From: Plakobranchus ocellatus
Lineage: Eukaryota; Mollusca; Gastropoda; Plakobranchidae
Direction: 5' to 3'
Length of the DNA: 22,500 nucleotides
NCBI GenBank assembly: GCA_019648995.1
Contig: BLXT01008612.1
Location: 122,990 to 145,489 of the forward strand
A model generated the notes under the pieces. The model was not told the origin of the DNA and searched no databases. It was given only the letters and a program-made list of their open reading frames with translations. Shown piece by piece: positions 7,611 to 17,295 of this stretch; positions within the stretch are counted from its first letter, which is position 1; each line of letters begins with the position of its first letter. The position numbers and the translations under genes are program-made.

Positions 7611-7736
7611 GGCTTGATGGAGCGTAACGAAGCGCTTTGAGAACTGGAGGTACGACATTCGATCCTTTAGGGGTATTATGCTCATGAGGGTTAGGTTTCA
7701 AACAAAACCAAAAGTGCTTGGCCTGACGGAGGACGT
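7611..7736 (+). mobile_element. Probable SINE fragment with a different tRNA-like head
   Basis: A-box-like GATGGAGCGTAACGAAGCGC and B-box-like ACATTCGATCC (7649-7659) are spaced as in a tRNA. They are followed some 60 bases later by TTGGCCTGACGGAGGA, an exact match over 14 bases to the SINE tail at 16324. The remainder of the tail is missing. The head does not match the other copies well, so it may be a second family sharing the tail. Confidence 0.4.
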
Positions 7737-8529
7737 ATATATTGACGAAAACATGAAAGCAAAAGAAAAATGAATTAGCTCAAGCTTGCCAAACAATCGC
7801 CCTGTCTAATGCTTGATTGGCCGTATTGGCCGAGTATTAATCTTAATCGACAAGGCCATTTTTTCGGCATTCTAATCCATTACCAGCACTAGGCCCCAAG
7901 AGGGCCAATGGGAGCCTCAGCGAGCATGCTTTGTTTTAGGATTAAAGTTATTCTCATCACACTGAAAATGATTGTCTAATATTCTTTACAATAATTTAAT
8001 TCTCCAGGACAAACAGAGGATGGTGGAACTATAATCGTGCAAAGACTACATAGCTTAATATTTCACGCTTAACATTGTCATTTAGGTTTATTTTCATAAT
8101 ACATCTGTGGTATTTGTTGCCTATAACGATAACATGTTTATGGAAGGTAGTTGAAGCGAAAGCACAGCAAAGCCTATCTCCATACAGAGAAAACACAATC
8201 GCGCTTGATGACTCGGTGGCAGAGAGCTAATTTAAGATCTACAGCAATTCACGCTCAATCCTCTTGCGTGTGAGATTAGGATTTTTATTTAAATCTTGGC
8301 CTTAAGCCCAGTGCGGGTTTCTGTTTTGAGTGGCATCACGTTGGGTCCATTCTTAAACATCACCTAAGATGAGTGACAATTTCCCAGTGGTAGAAGCCGT
8401 TTCCAGTAACAATACTTTTAACTTAAACTGTAGTGTCAGTGCAAAATATTCTCAGAAAAAGATGCGATACAGTCATATGTGCGATATGCCCGCAAGACTC
8501 TTAAATTAAGCATTAGGCTTGCACTTATA
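7737..8529. other. No gene seen
   Basis: Mixed AT-rich sequence. A local GC-rich stretch near 7885-7920 includes GGCCCCAAGAGGGCC, a small imperfect inverted repeat. I find no exon or RNA gene. Confidence 0.45.
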
Positions 8530-8540
8530 CCCTCTTAGAG

Positions 8541-8669
8541 TTCCACTCAGAGATCTGCAGGGACCCTTCTGTCTCAGGTTCGAGCCCTAGCCTGACGAAA
8601 GGCCTGAAAGCTTGAGATCATCTTGTTATGGACTGGCTTTATATAAAAAAAAAAAAAAAACAACCGAAG
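8541..8669 (+). mobile_element. tRNA-derived SINE with poly-A tail
   Basis: Contains AGATCTGCAGGGACCCTTCT, a perfect B box GGTTCGAGCCC (8577-8587), CCTGACGAAAGGCCTGAAAG, TTGAGATCATC, then TTGTTATGGACTGGCTTTAT and A16 (8645-8660). Compared with the copy at 16250 it lacks about 17 bases after the B box. A possible target-site duplication is CCCTCTTAGAG (8530-8540) against CCCTCGTAGAG (8670-8680), with one mismatch. The 5' tRNA-like part upstream of the anticodon arm is missing or very diverged. Confidence 0.75.
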
Positions 8670-8815
8670 CCCTCGTAGAGCAGAGTAAAAAGAAAAGCCT
8701 GATACATGTATCAACCGGTAGTGGATATCCTACATGTCGAAAATGATTTCATTGCCATTGATAGTCTTTCACATTCCTTTTCTCCATCTCCGTCTTTTTT
8801 CCTGTCTTTATCTAG

Positions 8816-8914
8816 GCCTACATCTCTCATGGATCTGAGTTTAATGGAAGAGATAGCGTGACAATATGCATCACTGGCATTAAACTCTCTGTATCTGAAT
8901 CAATTCATTTCTGA
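8816..8914 (+). other. Exon-like frame after a strong acceptor
   Basis: One of the longest pyrimidine tracts in the window (about 8766-8812) ends in ATCTAG, followed by an open frame of 32 codons (begins AYISHGSEFNGRDSVTIC) to TGA. The composition is coding-like, but there is no partner exon, donor or poly-A signal that I can identify. Confidence 0.15.
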
Positions 8915-11900
8915 CGCAGCTAATTTGTACTGTTATTTGTTATTGTCCCGAGTTTGTTTTTTTTTTCAAACAGTTGCCAGTGTTCAATTGCTGTTCTCTT
9001 CCTACTCTTTAAAGATTATGAGTTGGTGAATGGAAGGTGGAAAGTAGGCCTTGTTAAAATTTGCTTCATTTGTTTACTTGGATTAAACGTGTTTCTTTGA
9101 TGCCATATCATATATTTCTAGATAGTGTTCGATATTAAAAGCTTAGTCCGAGTCTGCAGTGACGTTTAAATGTTTTTCCATTTATGTGCGTCCTTGTAGA
9201 TTAAGCTTCGTTCATGTTTCAGATCTAAAGTATTGTTCTCATAGATTTGTATAGCTATTTGAGTTTCCTTTTTTGCGGGATTGCACATTTCTGTCTGTTT
9301 TCACTACTCTTGGTTGTTGCGTTTTATGATCTCCTAATTTACTCTTTGAAAATTGAAAGCAAGTACTCGGAATTCATTTGCGCAAATTTCCTAAGAGCAA
9401 TTGCGTGTAAATATGGTCCAAGGTTAAAAAAAGATTCGTTTATTACCATCCTTATGTATTTTAGTACTTGGATTGATTATTTAGTGGCAAGCTTACCTTT
9501 CAGAAAGCTTTTTGTTTCTTCACGGCCGTCCACCCAAATAGTGCCTTCCGTTGATATTTTTCTTGTTTACTTAGTTTATTTTTGTCTTTGCTGCTTTCCT
9601 TGTTGTTGTCACTGTTTCTGTTATTGCTTCAATAGAAGTGAGGAAGATATTGGGATTGTCAAAAGGGCGAACCATGTAATCGAAGGGAAATATGTTAAAA
9701 CTTCATTGCGCATTATTTTATTTCTTTTAAATTATGCAAATTTTGTTTTCTTTCTGACCTACTGAACACCTCTAGGTTTTACAAAGTGAGGAAAAAAGTT
9801 AAGTATCATCTGAACTACTTTAGTTTTGTTGTTTCGGACTTGGAAAGTTGTAGGGGGATCATCAGTTTTCTGGTTTACATTTGACATTTCAAAACTGACT
9901 TTATATATGCGTTGGAAATCATTCTGACCTTTAAAATATCACATAGCCTAGGGCGAAGTAATTTTCTACTTCTTTATTCATTACTTTTTTTTACGCTTTC
10001 TCTTTGGTCTCATTGCGTACATAAATTTCACATTGTCCTTTCTTGTCACTTAACAAAAATTGGGGCTAATCATTGTGTCTTAAATGTTTACCAGGTAGAT
10101 AATTTCAAAGTTGACTCATGCCTTCATGCTTGAAGACTGACCATTTGCGGTCAAGTTATTTCATGGCGAACAATTTTGACTTGGTTTTTAACTAATGAGC
10201 TGTTTCAATCAGGAAAGAAGATTCTTTATAATAATGCATTTAAATACAAACTGCTCTTAAAGCCATTATTGTCCATGCAAGAAGACGCTTGGTAATGCAC
10301 CGGCGAACTTCCATACCTATTATCCTTTGATAAGGGTATTTCAAGTATTACAGTTAGATTGTTATACAGCTAAATGAAATGGATTCTTCTAATGAGCTAG
10401 AAAAAGCATGGGCAAAACGACGAAAAATAACCTTAAAATAATCTCACTACATAATTATATAGCGTGATAAAGAAGGATATTTAATCGAACGTTGCGTCAT
10501 ATAGCAGAAGGAGAAGCTATTTACTCTTGTCAAGCATTTGAAGGCGTCATTCGGTACTAAAAATATACTTTAGTAATGTGGTCAAATCATGGCAATGACT
10601 GAAACGAGACCACTCGATTAAGGCTAGCGAATTGTGATAAAGTTCCACAGGTGTATCAGTTTAACATATCGCTCTTATTGTCCTTCCTCCACCATGTGCT
10701 GTCTGTCTGCATCCTAACTCCATTATGGCGCCACACTGTTACTAACCGCTCTCTGCATGCACACTAATCACTAACACACTCATGAACTCGATAACCTGTG
10801 GAAATTCCCGCTCTGTACAATTTGATTTCTAAAAATGCGCCTTCAGATGGACTTAATGATTTTGATATGACGCTTGGCTCTGCTTGTGCGCAACAATAAA
10901 TAACAATTGTCTATTCGTCAAAAAAGGCACAACTTTTTTCAAAAACAATAATAATTTAACTCTATGAATTAAATATCTGCTAATGATCGACAAAAAAGGC
11001 CCTGCCAAAAACATCTGCAAAGGCACCCCAGCAAATATATTTTGTAATAACTAAATTTATATATGTAATAAAATTTCACCTCAATAACGATCGAATTAAT
11101 TTAATTGTAAAATTGGTTCGCCTGTAAACAATTCTGCTAAAAAAAAAGACAAAAATAGAGTAGAATATAAGATATAAAAGAATTCATTGGATTTGTGAGT
11201 GACTGATTTTATAACTTTTCTAGTCTTTCGACGGCATCTACACTGATGATGAAGATATTGATCTATAGGCTTAATACAAAATCAATCCATTGTAAAAAGT
11301 GAATTTCTTTTTAACGAAATTTCCCTAATGTTTTCCCTTTCAAGTTCAGTTTATTATAATATGTAAAAAAAACACTGTAGTTCTCACAAACACAAGCGAT
11401 TGCTTTTTGGAAAGAACGTTTTTTGTATGCATGCAAATGCGCCCATAAGCTTGGAACTATACTATTCAAGCATTTTAAAGATTTTTTAAAATCATTTTGA
11501 CATATTGCAAATTGATCTTCTTAGCTGTCACTTAGTTTCCTAAGAACTCGTAAAATATTTCTCTGTAATAATTAGCATGTGTTATTTTTTTATCTACCTT
11601 GTCCGGGACTGTTATGTCTGTCACCGCAGCTTTATCTGTCCTTGCCTTTCTATTATTTGAATCAATGTTCTTGAAGCTCCTTATAGTGTTATTGATATAT
11701 ATTGCTTTATATGGGTGCTTGTACACGGCTGTAGTGTATCGCCTTTTTCAACCCATTACCTTCTTCATTCATCTTTATCTTTTCTGTTCCAAGAAGTATG
11801 CAATTACATGCAGATAGTTGCATTTATATAGCGTTCAATTATATTCTTTAAGATTGGTAAACACGCTTCATCTTTTTTTATATCGACGCTTGTTCTTTCA

Positions 11901-12744
11901 CAATCCAGTACTTTATTTTTTGTTTGATGTGGGATGTTTCTTTTATAGCGGAGTGTAGTTATAGACAAGCAACTTTTTAAACAAATGATAAAGACGTTGA
12001 TGACTGTTACTGTACGCATCTTATTTCAATTTCGCGCTCTTGTCAATGAGATATTTTCATGCATTTTAAATGCATGTTAGTAGATCATGTAGCGGGAAAG
12101 TAGGTCAAGTATTATACTTTTGGATAATGAATATGAGCTCTGGTTTTTGTTTTCACCCTCGAAATTACTCCCAAGTTTTGATCAGTCGTATTTTGTTTTT
12201 AAGAATTGTAACATGGAGTATTTCTAGCCCTCCTATTGTATGTTGAAAGGGCTATCTGCGAATCTCAGATCTTTTTAACCTTTTCAATGCTGGTTTATCG
12301 TATTCATCTCTCCTGTGGCTACCGTGTTCTATTTGTGCCTTTTGTTCTCTATTTGTAGACAGAAGTCATGCAATGGTAGTTTGTATCCTTGCCTCGCATG
12401 TTTGGTAGCAGTGTCCAATTCTTATATTCCGCATTATGTTTTACTGAATACCTTAGCAGAGAGGTTAAATCAGTTGGAGACATTAATTTTTGGCGGGAAT
12501 TGTTTTTGACGTCCTGATTACTATTATATTAAGTCAGATATGTTAAAGTATTAGATAACCATTCACGGGGTCTTTGAAAGATAGTAAGTAAAATGGAATA
12601 TGTGATTTCTTGTGCTCCATTAGTTCTAAATCTTGTCCGCAGTGCAAGTTTGCTTGCAATTCTTTTCATTTTAATTTCCAGAGGAAATTTCCTTGCATGA
12701 TCAGCAAGTGATAGTAGTGATATTTATGCCAGAGCATAGCTAGA

Positions 12745-12746
<2 letters not shown>
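8915..12746. other. T-rich non-coding stretch with one long weak ORF
   Basis: The + strand is strongly T over A here: for example 9241-9300 has about 30 T and 10 A, and 9541-9600 about 33 T and 5 A. The longest frame, 9247-9765 (172 codons, + strand), opens at TTG and has no early ATG. It is Phe/Leu/Cys-rich with a run PCCCHCFCYCF, as expected from T-rich DNA, and matches nothing I know. Shorter frames (9912-10133, 11599-11817, 11532-11726 and 11804-12019 on the minus strand, 12315-12509) are equally unsupported. A near-perfect palindrome CATGCATTTTAAATGCATG lies at about 12059-12077. Confidence 0.4.

Positions 12747-12789
<43 letters not shown>
12747..12789. repeat. (TC)n microsatellite
   Basis: An uninterrupted TC/CT array of about 21 units. 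It runs directly into a pentanucleotide array. Confidence 0.97.
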
Positions 12790-12794
<5 letters not shown>

Positions 12795-12830
12795 TCTCTT
12801 CTCTTCTCTTCTCTTCTCTTCTCTTCTCTT
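12786..12830. repeat. (CTCTT)9 pentanucleotide array
   Basis: Nine perfect CTCTT units directly follow the (TC)n tract. The pentamer differs from the dinucleotide phase by one extra T, which suggests that one slipped T-containing unit was then amplified. Confidence 0.95.
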
Positions 12831-13045
12831 TTGGCAATGTTATAAATAAATATCTTTTCCAGATTGTTTATTGTCCGCTTTTTAAAATTTTTGTGCAAAA
12901 CCTTTGGTCGATGTTCATTTTTATCTTTTCTTTTATCAATTCTTTTTGCATATTGTCACAATGCAACTTTTATCTTTCCATTGCCTGATTAATCAATCTG
13001 CTGATCTAAGAAGCTTCAATTGTTCTTCTGTCTCATATTCGTACT

Positions 13046-13069
13046 TTTGTTTGTTTGTTTGTTTGTTTG
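13046..13069. repeat. (TTTG)6 microsatellite
   Basis: Six perfect TTTG units within a T-rich frame. Confidence 0.95.
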
Positions 13070-13270
13070 AATTGGGAAACATTTCATTGATTCCAAAAAA
13101 TGCTCTTTCCCTTGGCTGGATTGGGTGTTGCTGATTTATTTTTAATTTCCATTCATTAGCCTTGATTATAAGTCTTTTGAAGGTTTTTGCCCCTTTACTG
13201 GTGAAAGCTAGGTATTGTTTTCTAGACTGCTATATAAAATAGAAGTTGCATTTGATTTTCTACTCTTACT

Positions 13271-13440
13271 TTATGCAATAGCACTTAAAAAAGGGAAAAA
13301 CGATTTTGTCTCGGTAAACATAATTCCCTAGTTTAATTTTTTAAAAAAGTGAGTTTACGCAATAGCACTTAAAAAAGGGAAAAACGGATTTTGTCTCGGT
13401 AAACTTAATTCCCTAGTTTAATTTTTAAAAAAGGTGAGTT
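13271..13440 (+). repeat. 84-85 bp tandem duplication, two copies
   Basis: Copy 1 (about 13271-13354) and copy 2 (about 13355-13440) share AGCACTTAAAAAAGGGAAAA, TTTTGTCTCGGTAAAC, TAATTCCCTAGTTTAATTTT and the terminal GTGAGTT. They differ by only a few substitutions and one-base indels, so the duplication is much younger than the A/B duplication. No coding frame crosses it. Confidence 0.93.
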
Positions 13441-13470
13441 CAGGCAAACAAAAATATTTTTACTAAACCC

Positions 13471-13713
13471 ATGGGTTTGAATTTTTCGATTAAAAAAAAC
13501 TTACACCGAAAATCGGATCGATGTGACAGAATGGACCTTTCCTTCACTCCAGAAAGAGATGTGTTGGGTCCTTTGGTTATGTCCGTGTGGAGATGCCATT
13601 GTTGTGCTTGGTCTCGATGCAAATTATTATCGAATGGTGAAAAAAAATTGAAATTTAAGCGCTTTTTGAATATATCTTTATTTGCAATCTATGTCAATAT
13701 TTACTTTTTTTAA
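13471..13713 (+). CDS. Weak ATG-started ORF of 80 codons
   Basis: It begins at ATGGG and reads MGLNFSIKKNLHRKSDRCDR onwards, with a Cys-containing patch (VWRCHCCAWSRCK) and a Phe-rich end. The middle part, 13500-13640, is more GC-rich than its surroundings and is open in several frames on both strands, as a decayed exon or element remnant might be. I recognise no domain. It could be a small hypothetical gene, but chance is at least as likely. Confidence 0.15.
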   Translation: MGLNFSIKKNLHRKSDRCDRMDLSFTPERDVLGPLVMSVWRCHCCAWSRCKLLSNGEKKLKFKRFLNISLFAIYVNIYFF

Positions 13714-14070
13714 GGAAACAAATTTCGATGTGACTCTTTTAGCATAGAAACTTGCATGTCAAAATGGTTAGATTCGAAATTATGTAAAATTATGTCAGTC
13801 TGTAGCTAGTAGCCTGCTTGTTTCAATAAATGTAATAATCACATTTTTATGTTTCCCGTTGTTTCATATTATATTAATTTTTTTTTCATTTTTAGCTTTC
13901 TTTCATTTATTTTGGTACAGTAAGCTCACATTCTTTTTACAAAATGTTTACATAAAGAAATGTTAAGACTATAAGTTAGCTTTCATAGCCTTGCCTTCAA
14001 CTTTTATTATAATGTTATTTTCTATAATTTCAAAAGAGAATGCAGTAAAGCACATTCTAACATAATGACT
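13714..14070. other. No gene seen
   Basis: AT-rich and T-rich sequence with no recognisable exon, RNA or element motif. Confidence 0.5.
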
Positions 14071-14074
14071 CGAG

Positions 14075-14118
14075 GATAGACGAAAAGTCTGAGATCACCT
14101 CTTAATGCCTTATAGCTT
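14075..14118 (+). mobile_element. SINE 3'-tail fragment
   Basis: GACGAAAAGTCTGAGATCAC and the following CTTATAGCTTGC resemble the SINE tail (GAAAGCCTGAGATCACC and the start of the 3' end). No head or B box lies upstream. Confidence 0.4.
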
Positions 14119-14242
14119 GCAACACATTTTATGTTTTGTTTGCCTTACGTTTGTTCGCAAATTTAGAGAGAGGAAGAAAAAAAAACAGATGTTATAAACT
14201 TATCCTAAATATTATAAAGGCACCTATTAGACACCGACCTTT

Positions 14243-14640
14243 TATTGCAGTGAGTGTTGAACAATAAACAAGAAATCAGAGAAAACTGGAAGCAGTGGAG
14301 ATATCGTTTATTATGAGAAATATGAGGTTATCCAAGATGGAAGAAAAGTCCAATGAATTGGTTGTGAAACTAATTTTCAGCGATCATTAATAGAAACCTT
14401 AAGACGGAGGCAACCGCAATTTTTAGGTTACATTTGCCAACGCGAGGGTGAAAAACATTTTAATCAATTGACAAGCGCAGTAGAGGTAGACGGAGAGTAA
14501 TTTAAATTGAAAGTCTTAAGTCATGGTAGCAACAACTTTATGAGGACACCCAAAGAAAACGCCTATAAAGAGCTGCATGCCAGGAATTCGAGCTGGCGCT
14601 TGGTATTTGTGAGGGTGGAGTCTTATCTGAAAGTTCCAGT
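14243..14640 (+). pseudogene. LINE (non-LTR retrotransposon) ORF2 C-terminal relic
   Basis: The conceptual translation follows the C-terminal region of LINE endonuclease/reverse-transcriptase proteins across frames. TINK and then RKLEAVE appear near 14259-14303, and EKSNELVVKL at about 14343-14372, in one frame that ends with TAA at 14388-14390. The next frame opens at 14381 with RSLIETLRRRQPQFLGY and QREGEKH, and ends at TAA 14498-14500. A third frame resumes with ESLKSW before a TAG. The order and spacing of KLEAVE, KSNE, the Arg-rich RRRQ-x-QFLG motif and the VEG-type stretch are what supports the call. At least three frameshifts and several stops mean it is dead. The catalytic reverse-transcriptase core is absent, and I see no poly-A end or target-site duplication. 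The clade cannot be named from this fragment. Confidence 0.78.
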
Positions 14641-15671
14641 TCAGCTTGTTAAAACACTGATATAAGTGAATGTATACGTCTTTACATTTTTTACATCTTA
14701 TTGAATGACCTGTATTCAAACAGGAATATGAATATGGATTAACAGCATATTTTCGGAAAATGTTTCAATAATGACTTTATAGAACCATAATTTTTTGAAA
14801 TATTAAGAAAACTAAGTTTTTGGGTTTTTTTTTTTTTTGTTTGTTTTTTTTTAATAATTATGCGTTTCAATATTTGATATATGTGCATGTGAGCTATGGT
14901 AGCGTATTTGCTTGTAACCTCTACTACCTCGATAAGATTGGTGAACGTGGATATGGTTTCTTTGACGTCGTCAAGACACTTTGTGTAAATGTTCAATTTA
15001 ATTATGAACGATCATATTTCTGCTTTAGAGTTTACATTGCATATATGAATATTTTATTACGATGCATTTTTACACTCACGTGAATGAATTCAAAGCCTAA
15101 AACTTTTTGACTATTTATTAAAGGCACTGATAAACATGACGTACTTCTGTCTTTACAATTATTTGACATCAGTGTGCGACTTGGTGAGCGCTAAAAAGCC
15201 TAAAAACACCCATCAGTCATTGGTCTATGTAACCATATATGAATTATTTTGTTCAATGCTTTTGTGAGCGTTGTGGTCTGTTTGCCTTGAAAGCTAGAGC
15301 AACACTTTGCTGACGCGTGCCTCCCCCCCAAAAAAAATTGAGATCTATAAAGTTATGTTTTTCTGTCATAATAGCCAAGTAGAGAAAAGTTTTTGTTTTC
15401 TTCAAGTGATTCGATACGCAAATGTCATATTTATTTTTATCAATTTTTATTTTTTGCCCAATAGCTGATATAGACTTGCTACAGGTTTTCACAACATGAT
15501 GTAAATGCACGAAAAAGCGTTATTAATTTTTTCTTTTTCGTTTTTGTTTTTTGCAATGAATCTTTTCATTTGACCCTGTTACATTATTTTTATTTTCATA
15601 TGTACATGTATTGCTATTAATATTGAAATATAAACGTTTATATTGAAATATAATTGTTCTCCATGTAATAT
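14641..15671. other. No gene seen; poly-T tract
   Basis: A T-rich tract interrupted by G lies at 14825-14852. A C8-A7 junction occurs near 15324-15338. The open frames in both directions are low-complexity. I can support nothing else. Confidence 0.5.
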
Positions 15672-15806
15672 GGCGTTGGTGGCATAATACCTGGCGAAGA
15701 CATCCTGAGATCTGCAGTGACCGTTCTGTCGTGAGTTCGATCTCTTCACCAACGCCGTGGCCTAACGTAAGGCCTGAAAGTCTTGAGATCACCATCATTA
15801 TAAACG
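15672..15806 (+). mobile_element. tRNA-derived SINE with acceptor-stem pairing kept
   Basis: The 85-nt head begins GGCGTTGGT (15672-15680), which is the exact reverse complement of ACCAACGCC (15748-15756), giving a 9-bp closing stem. Inside are an A-box-like TGGCATAATACCTGG, the shared CCTGAGATCTGCAG anticodon-arm region and a B-box-like AGTTCGATCTC. The tail follows as GGCCTAACGTAAGGCCTGAA and TTGAGATCACC. No poly-A follows, and the copy ends in ATCATTATAAAC. It is the most complete tRNA-like head in the window. A minus-strand frame of 126 codons crossing it is not a gene. Confidence 0.75.
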
Positions 15807-16236
15807 AGGTATATGCACAAAGCCAAACAAAATCATGTAATAACACTAAAACAATTGTTACTATCGTTATAAACGTCTTTATGTAACTATGACAATATCG
15901 CAATTGATTCGATTTGAAAAGTGAAAATATAATTTTAAAATTGTGCAGATTTGGATTATGATTTTGTTTTCTCTAAACAAATGCTGACCAAATTCTCACC
16001 AGTGATATTTTTTAAAAGCTGTAGTAGAGAGAGGATTGTAAAGATGGTCTTGAGACCAGCCCCAGAAAGTTCACAATGTCTATGACGAATACGTTTTGTT
16101 TTTGAAAAAAAAATGTATTTTTCCTTTTTCAAACGTTTTATTTCCAAAAACGTTTTGTAAGGTATATCTTTCCTTGCGAAGCTCACAGAAAACTGTTAAA
16201 ACTGTTCCTATCACTAAAATGTTTCCAGTTGTATCT
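15807..16236. other. No gene seen
   Basis: AT-rich sequence between two SINEs. TTTCCAAAAACGTTTTG and CGTTTTGTTTTTGAAAA occur close together (about 16090-16157) as a loose inverted repeat. Confidence 0.45.
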
Positions 16237-16249
16237 TCTCCTCATTCCC

Positions 16250-16393
16250 CAGTGGCTTGCGAGTCCGCCCTGAGATCTGCAGGGACCCTTCTGTCGCGGG
16301 TTCGAGCCCCGCTACCGGCGCCCTGGCCTGACGGAGGGCCTGAAAGCCTGAGATCACCTTGTTGTGGACTGGCTATATACAAAAAACTCAAAC
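16250..16393 (+). mobile_element. Full-length tRNA-derived SINE with perfect target-site duplication
   Basis: The 13-bp direct repeat TCTCCTCATTCCC flanks it exactly (16237-16249 and 16394-16406), which defines a 144-bp insertion. Inside, in order: TGGCTTGCGAGTCC (A-box region), a perfect 5-bp anticodon-type stem CCCTG/CAGGG with a 7-nt loop (16268-16284), a perfect T-arm GCGGG-TTCGAGC-CCCGC (16296-16312) holding the B box GGTTCGAGCCC, the tail TGGCCTGACGGAGGGCCTGA and GCCTGAGATCACC, then TTGTTGTGGACTGGCTATAT and a short A-rich end. It is probably pol III transcribed and mobilised in trans by a LINE. It is the youngest-looking copy here and the best reference for the family. Confidence 0.88.
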
Positions 16394-17214
16394 TCTCCTC
16401 ATTCCCACTGGTCTCGAGATAAAGTACATAAATCCCATGTTGCAGTTCAAGTCGGGTTTGTTAGTTAGTCTATGCAATATTTGATTTCAATATTTTGAAT
16501 TTTCCTTGCAGTATTCAATATCCCGATCTTTCATTAGCTTAAAAGATGTTGTAGTAGCTATGTTATTTTATATCTAGTGCTTGCTTGTATTGAGACGAGT
16601 GAAGGGGCTGTTGAGTCTAAAAATGTATACTTGTGTGCTGATGCAAAATAAAAAAAAATTCAGTTTGTGATTGACTTGTGTCGAGAATATATATCGTTTT
16701 CTTTTAAAGCAATCATTTGCTTATGTCCCAAACCATAAATGTTACCGCATATGCCTACATTTAATGCCCCTCACATGTCATTAATCTACATTGCCTTAAA
16801 TACTGTTAATGTTCGTGTCCCCTATTGTTATTTCCATAAACCAAGAAAAGTAGACACTGCTTATTTATATAACCCTCTTATTCACTACCTTTTTATTTTG
16901 TCACGAACACACATGGGTGTGTCTTATTAAAACGTTTCACACAAATAATGCTTGTATGAAAGAATTAAATTGTGCGTTGCCAACATGAAAAATTGATATA
17001 TGGTTGTTGCCGTATCTTGTGTTTCAAAAAATGTTTCTGCATGTAACTGAAATAAGCGTAATTATTTAAAAATAACTAAATACAATAAAATCTATGAAAT
17101 TTGAAAATCACATATGCTAATATGGGAGAGTACTGAAACTTAACTGCCAGGCTTTCACTCCAATAATTGAATGTCACCCAGTTCTCACAATTTTTTTTTT
17201 CAATCTTCGCTTGT
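16394..17214. other. No gene seen
   Basis: AT-rich sequence with weak frames only (for example 16739-16930 on the + strand, 63 codons, unrecognised). A T10 tract lies at about 17190-17200. Confidence 0.5.
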
Positions 17215-17295
17215 AAAAATGCAGCAAAACGAAATTTGACCAGAACAATACAAATTTTGTATTGTTCTGGTCAAATTTCGTTTTGCTGCATTTTT
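17215..17295. repeat. Perfect 81-bp palindrome (40-bp arms, 1-nt centre)
   Basis: The left arm 17215-17254 and right arm 17256-17295 are exact reverse complements around a single T at 17255, with no mismatch. The arms begin AAAAATGCAGCAAAACGAAA and meet at ACAATACAAA-T-TTTGTATTGT. Five more base pairs (TCTTC/GAAGA) occur outside a small internal loop. I see no target-site duplication. It could be a fold-back element, a hairpin RNA source, or an inverted-duplication artefact of sequencing or assembly. A 70-codon minus-strand frame over it (17174-17386) is explained by the palindrome and is not a gene. Confidence 0.98.

Noticed and set aside
7894-7907. CTCF-like motif CCCCAAGAGGGCCA
   Set aside because: It matches only part of the consensus and stands alone; the species and any conservation are unknown.
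9247-9765. 172-codon + strand open frame as a gene
   Set aside because: It opens at TTG, lacks an early ATG, is Phe/Leu/Cys-rich as expected from T-rich DNA, has no recognisable domain, and shows no splice or poly-A context.
10800-10809. NF-kappaB-like site GGAAATTCCC
   Set aside because: A single 10-base match to a loose consensus in 22.5 kb is expected by chance, and there is no promoter or gene nearby.
15523-15903. 126-codon minus-strand open frame
   Set aside because: It runs through the SINE at 15672-15806 and ends in low-complexity Lys/Asn-rich sequence. The SINE explains the central part.
16268-16312. A functional tRNA gene
   Set aside because: The T-arm and an anticodon-type stem are perfect, but there is no matching acceptor stem, the loop lacks the usual T33, and the sequence is embedded in a 144-bp element with a target-site duplication. 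It is a SINE.
17215-17295. A canonical microRNA precursor
   Set aside because: Animal pre-miRNAs have a terminal loop of several bases and scattered mismatches. Here the stem is perfect and the centre is one base, so a fold-back or artefact is more likely.
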